A DNA stretch of 64,000 nt from Pirellulales bacterium (GCA_020846145.1 JADLEL010000186.1:31779-95778); one strand, 5' to 3'; counted from the first letter of the stretch, positions 20,287 to 30,232 are shown. The notes: generated by a model from the letters alone, not told the origin. Numbers and translations: made by a program.

Positions 20287-21300
20287 ATGGACCATTTACG
20301 ATCGTTCGGGAAATTGCATTTACGAAAGCGGCCTTGCGGCTTTACGTTGGTCGAGCTGCTGGTGGTGATCGCCATCATCGGCATTCTGATCGCCCTGCTG
20401 CTGCCCGCGATCCAGGCGGCGCGGGAGGCTGCCCGGCGGATGCATTGCAGCAATAACCTCAAGCAGATCGGCTTGGGGATGTTGACCTACGAGTCGGCCC
20501 TGCGGCATTTCCCCCCGGGCAGACAAGGGTGCGATTCCGTTCGCAGGGAGCCGCCCTGCCTGCCGGCAAACAATCCCGATTCGTCGCTGACCGGGCAGAG
20601 CGGATTCGTGTTGATCCTCCCGTATCTCGAATTGAAGAGTTTGTACTATAACCGTCTGGAAAAGGATCCGTATTTCCTCAACACCTTACCCAGTTACCCG
20701 CTCAGTCGGCAGGCGGCCTTCGTCATTGCGCAGCGGCCGCCGGTTTTCGTCTGCCCTTCCGACACGGCGAAACCGTTTTTGGATTACGCGGGCAACAGTA
20801 CGTATTGGGTGGGCTCCACCGCCGACGATAAAATCGCGGCGGGCAGCTACGCGATGTCGGGCGGCACGAAAGGGGCCGATTGTTACCCCACCCAATTCGA
20901 GATCAAAACCCGCAACACGGGCGTTTTCTTATATAAGAGAACCATCCAGCGCAAGGAAATTCCCGACGGATTGAGCAAAACGCTATTCGTCGGCGAAGTC
21001 CGCGACGGCTCCGTCCTGCATACCGTTTGCACTTGGGCACTGGGCAACATGGGCGAGACCATCCGCTATACCACCAATCCGATCAATACTCCCCCCGAAG
21101 CGGGAGTCGCTTACACGGCTTTCAACGTCACCATTAATATGGCCTTTGCCAGCAAGCACCCCCAAGGCGCACAATTCGTATTCGGCGACGGCCACGTGGA
21201 ATTTCTTACCGACGACCTCGCCCTTCCCACCTTCAAGAAGCTTTCCACGCGCAATTTCCGTTACGACATTTTTACGAGTTGTTCCGATGACATTCCCTGA
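20287..21300 (+). CDS. DUF1559 domain-containing protein (prepilin-like N-terminus)
   Basis: [46 protein letters not shown]. Confidence 0.95.
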   Translation: MDHLRSFGKLHLRKRPCGFTLVELLVVIAIIGILIALLLPAIQAAREAARRMHCSNNLKQIGLGMLTYESALRHFPPGRQGCDSVRREPPCLPANNPDSSLTGQSGFVLILPYLELKSLYYNRLEKDPYFLNTLPSYPLSRQAAFVIAQRPPVFVCPSDTAKPFLDYAGNSTYWVGSTADDKIAAGSYAMSGGTKGADCYPTQFEIKTRNTGVFLYKRTIQRKEIPDGLSKTLFVGEVRDGSVLHTVCTWALGNMGETIRYTTNPINTPPEAGVAYTAFNVTINMAFASKHPQGAQFVFGDGHVEFLTDDLALPTFKKLSTRNFRYDIFTSCSDDIP

Positions 21301-21802
21301 GCGAAAGGTTTTCCGGCATAAGCGATATTTTGTCGCTCATTCATCCCGACGACGGCTGTGGCAAGGCTGCTTGCTCCTCCTGCCGCTGCTCCTGATGGGG
21401 TGCGGCGATCAGCGACCGCGGCGGGTCTCCGTTTCGGGGCGGATCACCATCGACGGCAAGCCGCTGGAAGTCGGCTGCGTGCAAGTTCAGCCGGAGGGTC
21501 ATCGCCCGGCCTTCGGCAAGATCGAACCCGACGGCCGTTATCAACTCACGACGTACGATCCGAACGACGGCTGCGTCCTCGGCGAGCATCCCGTCGTCAT
21601 CGTGAGCGCCCACAAGCAAATCAATAGTTCCACGGGCATGATCTGCGCTCCCGAAAAATACCAATTTCCGAATACCTCCGGCTTGAAGATCAACGTCCAA
21701 GGACCGCGGGACGACGCCAATTTCGAACTCACCTGGAAAGGCAGCGGGCACGACGGGCCTTATACCTATCTGATCGAATCGGGTAGAACTCCGAAGAAAT
21801 AG
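21287..21802 (+). CDS. Hypothetical lipoprotein (carboxypeptidase-regulatory-like)
   Basis: Overlaps end of the DUF1559 gene; [14 protein letters not shown] lipobox; [14 protein letters not shown]. Confidence 0.85.
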   Translation: MTFPERKVFRHKRYFVAHSSRRRLWQGCLLLLPLLLMGCGDQRPRRVSVSGRITIDGKPLEVGCVQVQPEGHRPAFGKIEPDGRYQLTTYDPNDGCVLGEHPVVIVSAHKQINSSTGMICAPEKYQFPNTSGLKINVQGPRDDANFELTWKGSGHDGPYTYLIESGRTPKK

Positions 21803-21810
21803 CGCCCTCA

Positions 21811-21909
21811 GAGGTTGTGAAAAAATGGGACTGGCTCCGAACCGAATTGTCGAAAATCGGCCCAATAATGGGCGTCGTGAGGTGCCTGTCCCAATTTTTT
21901 CACAACCTC
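21811..21909. repeat. Palindromic repeat GAGGTTGTGAAAAAATGGGAC...GTCCCAATTTTTTCACAACCTC
   Basis: Inverted arms of about 21 nt. Confidence 0.8.
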
Positions 21910-21952
21910 TCCCTCCGACGTCGTTCAAAACCATTCACAACGAAGAAAGCCT

Positions 21953-23410
21953 ATGTTAAGTTCTTGTCGTTACGGATTCCTTCGATTGCTCCTCGGGATC
22001 GCGGCGGGCCTTGCCGGCTGGGAGTATGCGCCGGGCGAGGGGGTCCCGCTGGAGGTTCCACCGTCTTCGACCGGCGCGGTTCATTCGAAATCCGCGCCGC
22101 CGGCGAAGGACGCATCGCCCGCCGACCGGCAAGCAAAGGTCATCGCCCCATGGCGCGCGCTCGCGCTCGATCCCGAATTCGGCGGCGCGTGGGTCGTGGC
22201 CGGCGATCTGGACGGAGACGGCGTGCCGGAAATCGTCAGCGCGCAGAACAAGGGGACGGAAAACGTGAACCAGAAAGCTGAGTTCCACTTTACCAGCGCC
22301 GTCGTCGCGCAGCGGTTGGACGGCGGCGTATTGTGGCGGTGGGGCGATCCGAAGATCGGCCGCAAGAAACTCCACCACGATGTCGCCTGCCAGATTTACG
22401 ATTGGGACGGCGACGGCAAGAACGAGGTCGTGCTTTGCGGCGACGGTTTCCTCTCCGAGTTGGACGGCGCCACCGGCCGCGAGAAGCGCCGTCTGCCGTT
22501 GCCCAAGGATGCGGGCGGCTTTCTTGCGAGCGACAGTCTATCGTTCGTCAACCTCTCCGGCAACTCGCGTCCGACCGACGTGCTGGTAAAGACGCGTTAC
22601 ACGCAGATTTGGGCGTTCGATCGAAACTGGAAGCAACTGTGGACCATCGAAAAACCCGGCGGCTATCGCACGGCGCACCAACCCGTGGCGGTGGACTTGG
22701 ATGGGGATGGGCGCGACGAAATCATGGCCGGTTTCGCGATGCTGAATGCCGATGGTTCGACCCGCTGGGCGTACAAATCACAAAAAATGCAACTCCGCCG
22801 CGGCCACTGCGACTGCTTTCGCCTCGTACGCGCGGCGGAGAAAACCGAAGACGCTCGTTTCGTGCTCACGATGTGCGGCGCGAAGGGTATTGCCCTGCTC
22901 GACGGCAACGGAAAGCCGATCTGGGAAGTCGGCGGCCAACATTTCGAATCCGTCGATGTGGGCCACATATTCCCCGGCGCCGAGGACCGTCAACTGGCGG
23001 TGGACATGGGCGTATTGGGGGATAGTCCGCTCTGGGTCTTCGACGAGCGCGGGCAAGTCCATACGAAGATCAAAACGCACTGCTCACGCTTCCACGCGCT
23101 CTTGGATTGGACCGGCGACGGCCTAGACGAAATCCTGGTGGCCGATTCGCGCTCGCTCTACGACGGCCAAGGCCGGGTCGTGGCGACATTTGCGATGAAC
23201 GCCGGGGATGCCCAAGACATGGACGCAAAAGATTACACTCGCGGGGGGGAACCCATGGCGATGACCGGCGATTTCACCGGCGACGGCGTGCCGGATGTGC
23301 TGCTGACCACCCATGCGATGACTCATTTATACATTTACAAGAACGAACGTGGTAAAAGGCCGACTCCTCCCGCGCCCTTGGGAACCCGCATCAACTTCTC
23401 GCTGTATTGA
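21953..23410 (+). CDS. FG-GAP/VCBS repeat secreted protein
   Basis: Signal peptide; repeated DGDGVPEIV / DLDGDGRDEIMAG / DWTGDGLDEILV / DFTGDGVPDVLL. Confidence 0.88.
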   Translation: MLSSCRYGFLRLLLGIAAGLAGWEYAPGEGVPLEVPPSSTGAVHSKSAPPAKDASPADRQAKVIAPWRALALDPEFGGAWVVAGDLDGDGVPEIVSAQNKGTENVNQKAEFHFTSAVVAQRLDGGVLWRWGDPKIGRKKLHHDVACQIYDWDGDGKNEVVLCGDGFLSELDGATGREKRRLPLPKDAGGFLASDSLSFVNLSGNSRPTDVLVKTRYTQIWAFDRNWKQLWTIEKPGGYRTAHQPVAVDLDGDGRDEIMAGFAMLNADGSTRWAYKSQKMQLRRGHCDCFRLVRAAEKTEDARFVLTMCGAKGIALLDGNGKPIWEVGGQHFESVDVGHIFPGAEDRQLAVDMGVLGDSPLWVFDERGQVHTKIKTHCSRFHALLDWTGDGLDEILVADSRSLYDGQGRVVATFAMNAGDAQDMDAKDYTRGGEPMAMTGDFTGDGVPDVLLTTHAMTHLYIYKNERGKRPTPPAPLGTRINFSLY

Positions 23411-23463
23411 TCGCTACGATTTCGAAAACTTCTGATCGACCGCAACATCCGAAAGTCATTACG

Positions 23464-26292
23464 ATGCTCATTCGAATCCTGTTTGCACTATCGGTCATCT
23501 CGGCGGTTTGCATCGCCGCGTCGCCCTGCGCGGCGGAAACCGGCGGCGCTCCCGCCTTGGTTGTGGCTGAAACTACCTGCGAATACGCCGTCAATCCCGT
23601 CGGAATCGACGTGCTTCGGCCGCGATTCACGTGGGTGCTCGATGCCGGGCGGCGCGGGACGATGCAGCAAGCGTATCGGGTGCTGGTGGCCGGTTCGCCG
23701 GAAAAACTCGCCGCCGATGCCGGCGATCTCTGGGACAGCGGCAAAGTAACTTCCGACGAATCGGTGAACATCGCCTATAACGGAAAGATACTTTCGAGCC
23801 GGCAACAGTGTTACTGGAAAGTGCAAGTCTGGGACGATCGGGGACATGCAAGTCCTTGGAGCAAGCCGGCAAACTTTGAGATGGGACTGCTGGAGCAATC
23901 GGAATGGCGCGGCCGCTGGATCGGCCTTGGCGGCGGCAAGACCGAGTTCGTTTCACCGCTTTTGCGGAAGAAGTTTTCGGTGGCCGGGCCGGTGAAACGG
24001 GCCACGCTCTATGCCGCCGGCATCGGCTGGTCGGAATATTATCTCAATGGAAAACGCATCGGCGACGCGGTGCTCGACCCGGCTACGACCGATTACGACA
24101 AACGAGTGCTCTATGTGACCCACGATGTCACCAAGATGCTGAAGACCGGCGACAACGCCTTGGGTGCGATGCTGGGCAATGGATGGTATTGCGCGCCGCC
24201 GCCCGATAAAGGCTACGCCGATTCGCCGCGATTGCTGTTGGAGTTGGTCGTCGAAACGGCCGACGGCAAGGCGCAACGACTTTCCAGCGACGAGACCTGG
24301 CGGGCGACGGCCGGTCCGATCCTCAAGAATGACATGTGGGGCGGCGAATCTTACGATGCCCGCCTCGAAAAAACCGGCTGGCTGGATGCGACTTACGACG
24401 ATTCGTCGTGGGACTCGGCGGCCGAGAAACCGCATCCCGGCGGACGGCTCGAGGCGCAAATGATCGAGCCGATCAGGGTCAATAAGACCTTGAAGGCGCG
24501 GAAGATGACCAATCCCAAGCCGAATGTTTACGTCTATGACTTCGGGCAATTCTTCGGCGGTTGGGCGAAATTGAAGGTCAAGGGTCCGGCCGGAACGAAG
24601 GTCACCCTGAAATACGCCGACACGCTCGCGCCCGACACCGGCCTGGTCGATAAGCAAGCGCACTATCAGATGTATAAGAAGGATGGCGCGACCGACTACT
24701 ATGTTCTCAAAGGCGATCCGGCCGGCGAAACTTACGAGCCGCGTTTCACTTTCCACCCGGTCCAATACGTCCAAATCGAGGGACTCCCGACCGCGCCCGC
24801 GATAACCGACCTCGAGGGCCGCGTCGTCTATTCCGACGTGAATATGGCCGGCGATTTCGAGTGCTCGAACGAGCTGCTGAACCAAATCCATCGCAATTGC
24901 GTTTGGACGTTCCAAAATGAAATGTACGGCATCGAACTCGACTGCCTGTTCCGCGAACATTGGGGTTGGCTGGTCACTTCCAGTGATGCCTCGACGTTGT
25001 TTTCCCGTAAGCACATCCCGCTTTTCTGGACGAAATTTTTAGACGATGCCAAAAACGCGCAGTACGCCGACGGCCACATTCCCGACGTCGTTCCCAATTA
25101 TCCCCGAAAGAAACGCTTTACCGGCGATCCCGCCTTTGCAGGCAACTATCCGCTCGTGGCTTGGTTCGTGTATCAAACTTACGGCGACCGCCGAATCTTG
25201 GAGGAGCACTACTTCTCCATGAAGCGCTGGGTGAACTATCTGACCACGCTCGCCAAAGACAACCTGATTATGGAGGGCGGCTACTATAACGATCACATGG
25301 TCCCCGGCGAAAAACCGGGCCAAGAGAAATTTCTTTCCACCGAAACCTCGGCGCCGATGCTCTGGTCGGGCTATTACTACTTGGGCAGCTGGATCGTCTC
25401 GCAAACGGCCAAAATCCTCGGACATGAAGCCGACGCCGCGACCTACGGCAAATTGGCCGACGATATCCGCGCGGCCATGAATAAAAAATGGCTCAGAGCG
25501 GCCGATCATTGCTACGCCAACGACACCCTGACCTGTAATATCTTCTCGCTGGCCATGGGCCTCGTTCCGGAAGAGAACCGGCAAAATATTCTCGACCACT
25601 TGGTCGATCAAATCACGAAGAAAGGTCGTGGCCATTTGATGATGGGCGATATCGGCGTCACCTGCTGCATGGACGCCTTGGCCGCCCTCGGACGTCCCGA
25701 CGTCCTCTACAACGCCGTGAACACCGTGGAATTCCCCGGTTGGGGCTATATGGTGAAACAAGGCGGTACGACGATCTGGGAGAGCTGGTCGGGCAATGTC
25801 CGACTCACGGGCAGCTTCGGAAAAGGACACATCAACTCTTACTGCGAATTCAGCATGCCGATGTTCACCTCCGTCGAAAAGCTCTTCCAGAACACCCTGG
25901 CCGGCATCGACGGCCCGCGTTATTTCGGCGCCCACTTGATGACGCCCGGTTTCCGCGAGATTCGCATTCGCCCGCAAGTCTTGGGCGATCTGACCTACGC
26001 CAACGCGCATATCCTCACGGTGCGGGGAATGGTGGCCGTCGATTGGAAACGAAACGAACGGGGCATTACGGTCAAGGCAACGATTCCGGTCAATGCCAGG
26101 GCCAAAATCAGCATTCCCAAGCTCGGACTGCACGATGTCCTCGTCGAAGAAAACGGCAAACCGGTCTGGCGGAAAGGAGCCTACGTCGGCGGCGCCGAAG
26201 GAATCACTGCCGGAAACGACGAACGGGACGATGTGACTTTCGATACCGGTTCAGGCACCTTCATTTTCACGCTTAAGGGAAGCGACAAATGA
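23464..26292 (+). CDS. Alpha-L-rhamnosidase (GH78-like), secreted
   Basis: Signal peptide MLIRILFALSVISAVCIAASPCAA; CEYAVNPVGIDVLRPRFTWVLD; YLNGKRIGDAVLDPATTDYDKRVLYVTHDVT; catalytic-domain DCLFREHWGW. Confidence 0.92.
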   Translation: MLIRILFALSVISAVCIAASPCAAETGGAPALVVAETTCEYAVNPVGIDVLRPRFTWVLDAGRRGTMQQAYRVLVAGSPEKLAADAGDLWDSGKVTSDESVNIAYNGKILSSRQQCYWKVQVWDDRGHASPWSKPANFEMGLLEQSEWRGRWIGLGGGKTEFVSPLLRKKFSVAGPVKRATLYAAGIGWSEYYLNGKRIGDAVLDPATTDYDKRVLYVTHDVTKMLKTGDNALGAMLGNGWYCAPPPDKGYADSPRLLLELVVETADGKAQRLSSDETWRATAGPILKNDMWGGESYDARLEKTGWLDATYDDSSWDSAAEKPHPGGRLEAQMIEPIRVNKTLKARKMTNPKPNVYVYDFGQFFGGWAKLKVKGPAGTKVTLKYADTLAPDTGLVDKQAHYQMYKKDGATDYYVLKGDPAGETYEPRFTFHPVQYVQIEGLPTAPAITDLEGRVVYSDVNMAGDFECSNELLNQIHRNCVWTFQNEMYGIELDCLFREHWGWLVTSSDASTLFSRKHIPLFWTKFLDDAKNAQYADGHIPDVVPNYPRKKRFTGDPAFAGNYPLVAWFVYQTYGDRRILEEHYFSMKRWVNYLTTLAKDNLIMEGGYYNDHMVPGEKPGQEKFLSTETSAPMLWSGYYYLGSWIVSQTAKILGHEADAATYGKLADDIRAAMNKKWLRAADHCYANDTLTCNIFSLAMGLVPEENRQNILDHLVDQITKKGRGHLMMGDIGVTCCMDALAALGRPDVLYNAVNTVEFPGWGYMVKQGGTTIWESWSGNVRLTGSFGKGHINSYCEFSMPMFTSVEKLFQNTLAGIDGPRYFGAHLMTPGFREIRIRPQVLGDLTYANAHILTVRGMVAVDWKRNERGITVKATIPVNARAKISIPKLGLHDVLVEENGKPVWRKGAYVGGAEGITAGNDERDDVTFDTGSGTFIFTLKGSDK

Positions 26293-26312
26293 GGAGCTGA
26301 AAAAGCTTCCGG

Positions 26313-26546
26313 TTACTCTTGGGGCACGAATACGCAGCGCATGCCGCGGTCGATGACTTCCTTTTCCACGAAGGCCGGCGAGCGGTAGGTCTTGCGATAC
26401 AGCCGATTCGTGGAGAAAATAATCACCACGCCGATGGAGCCGGATTCCAAGGCGGCGCGGAGATTCTGCAGCTCTTCCCGCCGCGAACTCCGGCCGGTCG
26501 CGCCTTCATCGACGAAGACCAATATAATCGGCGCAGGGCAGCCCAA
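26313..26546 (-). pseudogene. Serine recombinase (resolvase) N-terminal-domain remnant
   Basis: VFVDEGATGRSSRREELQNLRAALESGSIGVVIIFSTNRLYRKTYRSPAFVEKEVIDRGMRCVFV then stop; catalytic Ser region and C-terminus missing. Confidence 0.65.
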
Positions 26547-26926
26547 ATCGTGTTGAATGTGTGCTTATCCAATTGCCAAACAACCACGGACAACCACGAA
26601 CAACGAATTCCATCAGCGGAAATGCAAGTTCCCGCCAGTCAAAAACTTGCATTGCAAAGTGTTTAACAGTAAGGACTTGCGTAAAACAACCTCCGGACGA
26701 GAAGAAGCTTGCCCCCTCGTCTGGCGTTGGAAGATCATCGCCAGCTTCCAGCCGAGGGGATATACCCTTCGGCTCGCTCGGTTCGCTCAACTCGCGCGGC
26801 TCACTGGCTTGCCCCAACGAAACATAATCGTATTTGGAGGGTTAAATAGGGCATAGGGATTGCACAAATTGAAATCCAAGCCTAATTGTTTTATCATATT
26901 GGGAGTCAAGATTAATCCAAAGGAGA

Positions 26927-27376
26927 ATGTCTGTGAATAGTTCAACAAACAATCCACGTCGCGGCTTTACCTTGATTGAAGTCATGTTGGTCATGGTCAT
27001 CATCGTGATCCTGGCTTCGTTCGCCGTGGTCGCGGTGGGAAGAAACCGGGCGCGATCACAGATCAATCAGGCGAAGATTCAAGTAGGCCATTTCAAAACC
27101 GCCATCGAACTATTTAACATCGACATCGGCTACTATCCCAGCACCCAGTCGGGTTTGGAGTCCCTGCGCAACTGCCCGCCCGACATCCCCAATCCGGCAA
27201 AATGGGGACCGACCCCTTACATGGATACCGAGATTCCCTTGGACCCCTGGGATCAACCCTATCAATATTGCGCGCCGGGCAGAATCAATATCGATTCCTT
27301 TGATGTTTGGTCGCTTGGAGCGGATCGCCAGGACAACACGCCCGACGACATCGGCAATTGGCCGATGCAGCAGTAA
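26927..27376 (+). CDS. gspG: Type II secretion major pseudopilin GspG
   Basis: RRGFTLIEVMLVMVIIVILASFAVVAVG; YYPSTQSGLESL; DPWDQPYQYCAPG. Confidence 0.95.
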   Translation: MSVNSSTNNPRRGFTLIEVMLVMVIIVILASFAVVAVGRNRARSQINQAKIQVGHFKTAIELFNIDIGYYPSTQSGLESLRNCPPDIPNPAKWGPTPYMDTEIPLDPWDQPYQYCAPGRINIDSFDVWSLGADRQDNTPDDIGNWPMQQ

Positions 27377-27400
27377 GCGCCTATCCCAGAACCATCTCGG

Positions 27401-27473
27401 TTGGGGTGGCAGTTGTACTGCCACCCCTTGAATCGCCGGATAGCGGGGGATGGCAGTACAACCGCCACCCCAA
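27401..27473. repeat. Palindromic repeat pair (TTGGGGTGGCAGTTGTACTGCCACCCC...GGATGGCAGTACAACCGCCACCCCAA)
   Basis: Exact palindromic arms GGGGTGGCAGT/ACTGCCACCCC; related copy at 44151-44180. Confidence 0.8.
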
Positions 27474-27508
27474 CGAATTGCGGTTTGAGGATAAGTTCTA
27501 AGATCATC

Positions 27509-28180
27509 ATGGGCGATAAATACCGAGACTCGACGCGCCGCGGCCTCACGCTGATCGAGGTGATGTTGGTACTCGCTCTCATGGTCGTGATCGCCTCGTT
27601 CTGTTGGCCCGCGCTGAGCAGGGCCTTCTCCAGCCAGCGATTGAAAAAAGCGGCCGATATCGTGTGCACGCAATGGAGCAAGGCCCGCATCAAGGCGATG
27701 AGCGAAAACTGCATCGTCCTCTTCTACTATGAAATGGACGGCGGCCGATTCCGCATCCGGCAACTTAGCGACATGGACTCCCTCGCTTTTTCCCCAGACG
27801 CGGCGGCGGCCGATTCCAACGCGGCGCTCGGCGCGGTTGCGTCCGGCAGTCCGGCGGCCGAATCCGCCGGCGGCTCGTCGGATATCATCAATTATTCGTC
27901 GCCCGACGGCGTGCAATCGTTGCCCAAGGGGATCGTGTTTCGCGCCGGCCAAATCGAAAACGACAGCCGCGCCTCGACGGCGGACGTGGGACAGGTTTCC
28001 AACCTGTCGAGCGACGTGCTGTGGTCCGCCCCCATCTTTTTCTATCCCGACGGCACTTCCTCGAGCGTTCGCCTGCAAATCTGCAACGATCGCAACTTAG
28101 GCCTCGAACTCGCGCTCCGCGGCATGACGGGCGTCGCCCGCGTCAGCGATATCGGCGCCGCGGAGGGAGCCGTGCCATGA
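27509..28180 (+). CDS. gspH: Type II secretion pseudopilin GspH-like
   Basis: RRGLTLIEVMLVLALMVVIASFCWPALSRAF; position after gspG. Confidence 0.85.
   Translation: MGDKYRDSTRRGLTLIEVMLVLALMVVIASFCWPALSRAFSSQRLKKAADIVCTQWSKARIKAMSENCIVLFYYEMDGGRFRIRQLSDMDSLAFSPDAAAADSNAALGAVASGSPAAESAGGSSDIINYSSPDGVQSLPKGIVFRAGQIENDSRASTADVGQVSNLSSDVLWSAPIFFYPDGTSSSVRLQICNDRNLGLELALRGMTGVARVSDIGAAEGAVP
27986..28012. repeat. Partial GTAGGACAGGTTTCTAACCTGTC element inside gspH
   Basis: GTGGGACAGGTTTCCAACCTGTCGAGC; translated DVGQVSNLSS; same family as 28189-28245. Confidence 0.75.
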
Positions 28181-28821
28181 AATCCACCGTAGGACAGGTT
28201 TCTAACCTGTCGAGCACAAAAAGACAGGTTAAAAACCTGTCCTACCAGCCCGGTGCCATGCCCACGCTCGTCGTGGGCATGTTGCGGGATTTGGCCCATT
28301 TTCCTCATGCCCACGACGAGCGTGGGCATGGCACCCTCTTTCGTTCGTCGGGTCGCTCTGCTTTCACGCTGCTCGAAGTGATGCTTGCGCTGGCGATTCT
28401 CGCCGCCGCGCTCGCCGTGCTGGGCGAGTTCGCGCGGATGGGCCTGCGCAGCGCGAAAGCCGCCCGCGACCTGACCCGCGCCGAACTGCTCTGCGAAAGC
28501 ATCATGAGCGAAATTACCGCGGGCATTACCCCGCCCGATCCCGTGGAAAACGCGCCCGTCGTCGATCCCGTAACAGGCTCGACCCTCGACGAAATCCAAA
28601 CCGACGACGTCGCCCCGTGGATCTATTCGATCGACGTGCAGTCCATCGACGAAGACGGTTTGCTGGCGGTAAAAGTTACCGTAGCGCAAGAACTCCCCCC
28701 CGCGCAGCGCCCCGCGAGTTTTTCCCTCGTTCGCTGGATGCCCGATCCCATGCTCGACGTGCTCTACGGTTCCGCGGAGAGCGGTTCGTCGAGCACGCAA
28801 AGCACGGGCACGACTCCTTAA
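28177..28821 (+). CDS. gspI: Type II secretion minor pseudopilin GspI-like with repeat-derived long leader
   Basis: ATGA overlap with the gspH stop; FTLLEVMLALAILAAALAVLGEF after a leader of about 59 aa. Confidence 0.85.
   Translation: MKSTVGQVSNLSSTKRQVKNLSYQPGAMPTLVVGMLRDLAHFPHAHDERGHGTLFRSSGRSAFTLLEVMLALAILAAALAVLGEFARMGLRSAKAARDLTRAELLCESIMSEITAGITPPDPVENAPVVDPVTGSTLDEIQTDDVAPWIYSIDVQSIDEDGLLAVKVTVAQELPPAQRPASFSLVRWMPDPMLDVLYGSAESGSSSTQSTGTTP
28189..28245. repeat. GTAGGACAGGTTTCTAACCTGTC palindromic element
   Basis: GTAGGACAGGTTTCTAACCTGTC...GACAGGTTAAAAACCTGTCCTAC; related sequences near 46343 and 59579. Confidence 0.8.
28252..28335. repeat. Palindromic element with perfect 30-nt arms
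   Basis: GGTGCCATGCCCACGCTCGTCGTGGGCATG...CATGCCCACGACGAGCGTGGGCATGGCACC. Confidence 0.9.
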
Positions 28822-28858
28822 ACCTGCCCTTGATGTTTGACCGAAAAAATTATTTACC

Positions 28859-30217
28859 ATGAAGATACGACTCATTCGCGTCTTGATTTGCCCCAAAGGG
28901 GCAGCCATTCTCCCAGCCCAGGGCAACGCCCTGGGGAGAGTGGCGGCTTGCAACCATTACTGGCCCAACGGGCCAACCGTTTCCGGCGAACGGCTGGCCC
29001 GTTGGGCCGTAAATTATTTTAGGGATTTCCAATCCCCAGGGCGTTGCCCTGGGCTGGGAGAACCTTCGGCCGTTGGCCGAAAATATCGAAGCCTTCCGAC
29101 GTCCAAGCGAAGTAGCGCAAACCATTCCTACCGGCGCGCCTTCACGCTCCTCGAAGTGATTCTCGCGTTGGGCCTGTCGCTGGTCCTGGTCGCCGCCATC
29201 GGCACCGCGATCGCCATGTACGTGCGGCTCTTCGATTCCGGCCGCACGAACATCGAGGAAGCGCAACTCGCCCGCTCCATTCTCCGCCGCATGGCCGACG
29301 ATCTCCGCGGCGCGGTGCTTCACAGCGAGGTGGACGTGAACCAACTCGTTTCGGCGGTTGCCGGTTCGACCTCCGGGACAAGCGCAGCTTCTTCGTCCGG
29401 TTCATCTGGTTCGTCCGCGAACAATTCCGCATCGGGCGGTTCCGCGATCGACGAATCCATGCTGGATCCTTCCGCGTTGGAAGAATCGCTCGTCGATGAA
29501 CTCACCGACCTCTCCGCCACCGGGCCGCAAAACGCCCCCGGCCTCTACGGCAATGCCTATCAACTGCAAATCGACGTCAGCCGCCTGCCCCGCATCGACG
29601 AGTACATGCTGGCCGGCGATCAAGGCGGTTCCGCCGTCGATCCGTTGACCGGCGGCCCGTCGGTCGATCGCGTGAGCGATCTCAGAAACGTCTCGTATTA
29701 TATTTTCGGCGACGCGGCCACGATCGCGATGGGCGCCTCCTCCGGGATGTCGATGGGCTTCGGGCTCATCCGCCGCGACATCGACCGCGCCGCGGCGCTT
29801 TACTCCGCGCAAAACGGAATGGAAGTCGATCTCGACGCCGCCGCCGATCCGATCGCTCCCGAAGTCGAATCGGTCCAGTTCGCTTATTACGACGGATACG
29901 ATTGGTACGATTCCTGGGACTCGACGCAAAACGGCGGCTTGCCGATGGCGGTCCAGATTACGCTGGCGATCGCCCGGCCGGCGAAAAAAAACGGCGAAAT
30001 ACCGCCTCCCGGCGTTTATTCGCTGCTGGTGAACCTCCCCCTCGCCAAACCAATCGCCTCGGCCGATATGTCCTCTTCCGGCATGGAAGAGTCCGCCGAT
30101 TCCCCGACCGGATCGCAGGAATCTCCCGCGCCAGCTCCCAATACGCCCGCGCCGACGCCCAACAACAATCCGAGTCCCTCGAATAATTCTTCCGGCCAGA
30201 AAAATCCAAAAACATAA
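28859..30217 (+). CDS. gspJ: Type II secretion minor pseudopilin GspJ-like with repeat-derived long leader
   Basis: RRAFTLLEVILALGLSLVLVAAIGTAIAMYVRLFDSGR; no in-frame ATG/GTG/TTG between the repeat and this motif. Confidence 0.85.
   Translation: MKIRLIRVLICPKGAAILPAQGNALGRVAACNHYWPNGPTVSGERLARWAVNYFRDFQSPGRCPGLGEPSAVGRKYRSLPTSKRSSANHSYRRAFTLLEVILALGLSLVLVAAIGTAIAMYVRLFDSGRTNIEEAQLARSILRRMADDLRGAVLHSEVDVNQLVSAVAGSTSGTSAASSSGSSGSSANNSASGGSAIDESMLDPSALEESLVDELTDLSATGPQNAPGLYGNAYQLQIDVSRLPRIDEYMLAGDQGGSAVDPLTGGPSVDRVSDLRNVSYYIFGDAATIAMGASSGMSMGFGLIRRDIDRAAALYSAQNGMEVDLDAAADPIAPEVESVQFAYYDGYDWYDSWDSTQNGGLPMAVQITLAIARPAKKNGEIPPPGVYSLLVNLPLAKPIASADMSSSGMEESADSPTGSQESPAPAPNTPAPTPNNNPSPSNNSSGQKNPKT
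28891..29080. repeat. CCCAGGGCGTTGCCCTGGG inverted repeat pair, in-frame with the gspJ leader
   Basis: CTCCCAGCCCAGGGCAACGCCCTGGGGA near 28909-28937 and CCCCAGGGCGTTGCCCTGGGCTGGGAG near 29035-29061, plus GGCCC-type hairpins. Confidence 0.88.
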
Positions 30218-30232
30218 TTCGCGAAGCCAGCG

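Noticed and set aside
21817-22281. 154-aa ORF starting in the GAGGTTGTGAAAAAATGGGAC palindrome
   Set aside because: Out of frame with the clear FG-GAP gene starting at 21953; Arg/Gly-rich shadow.
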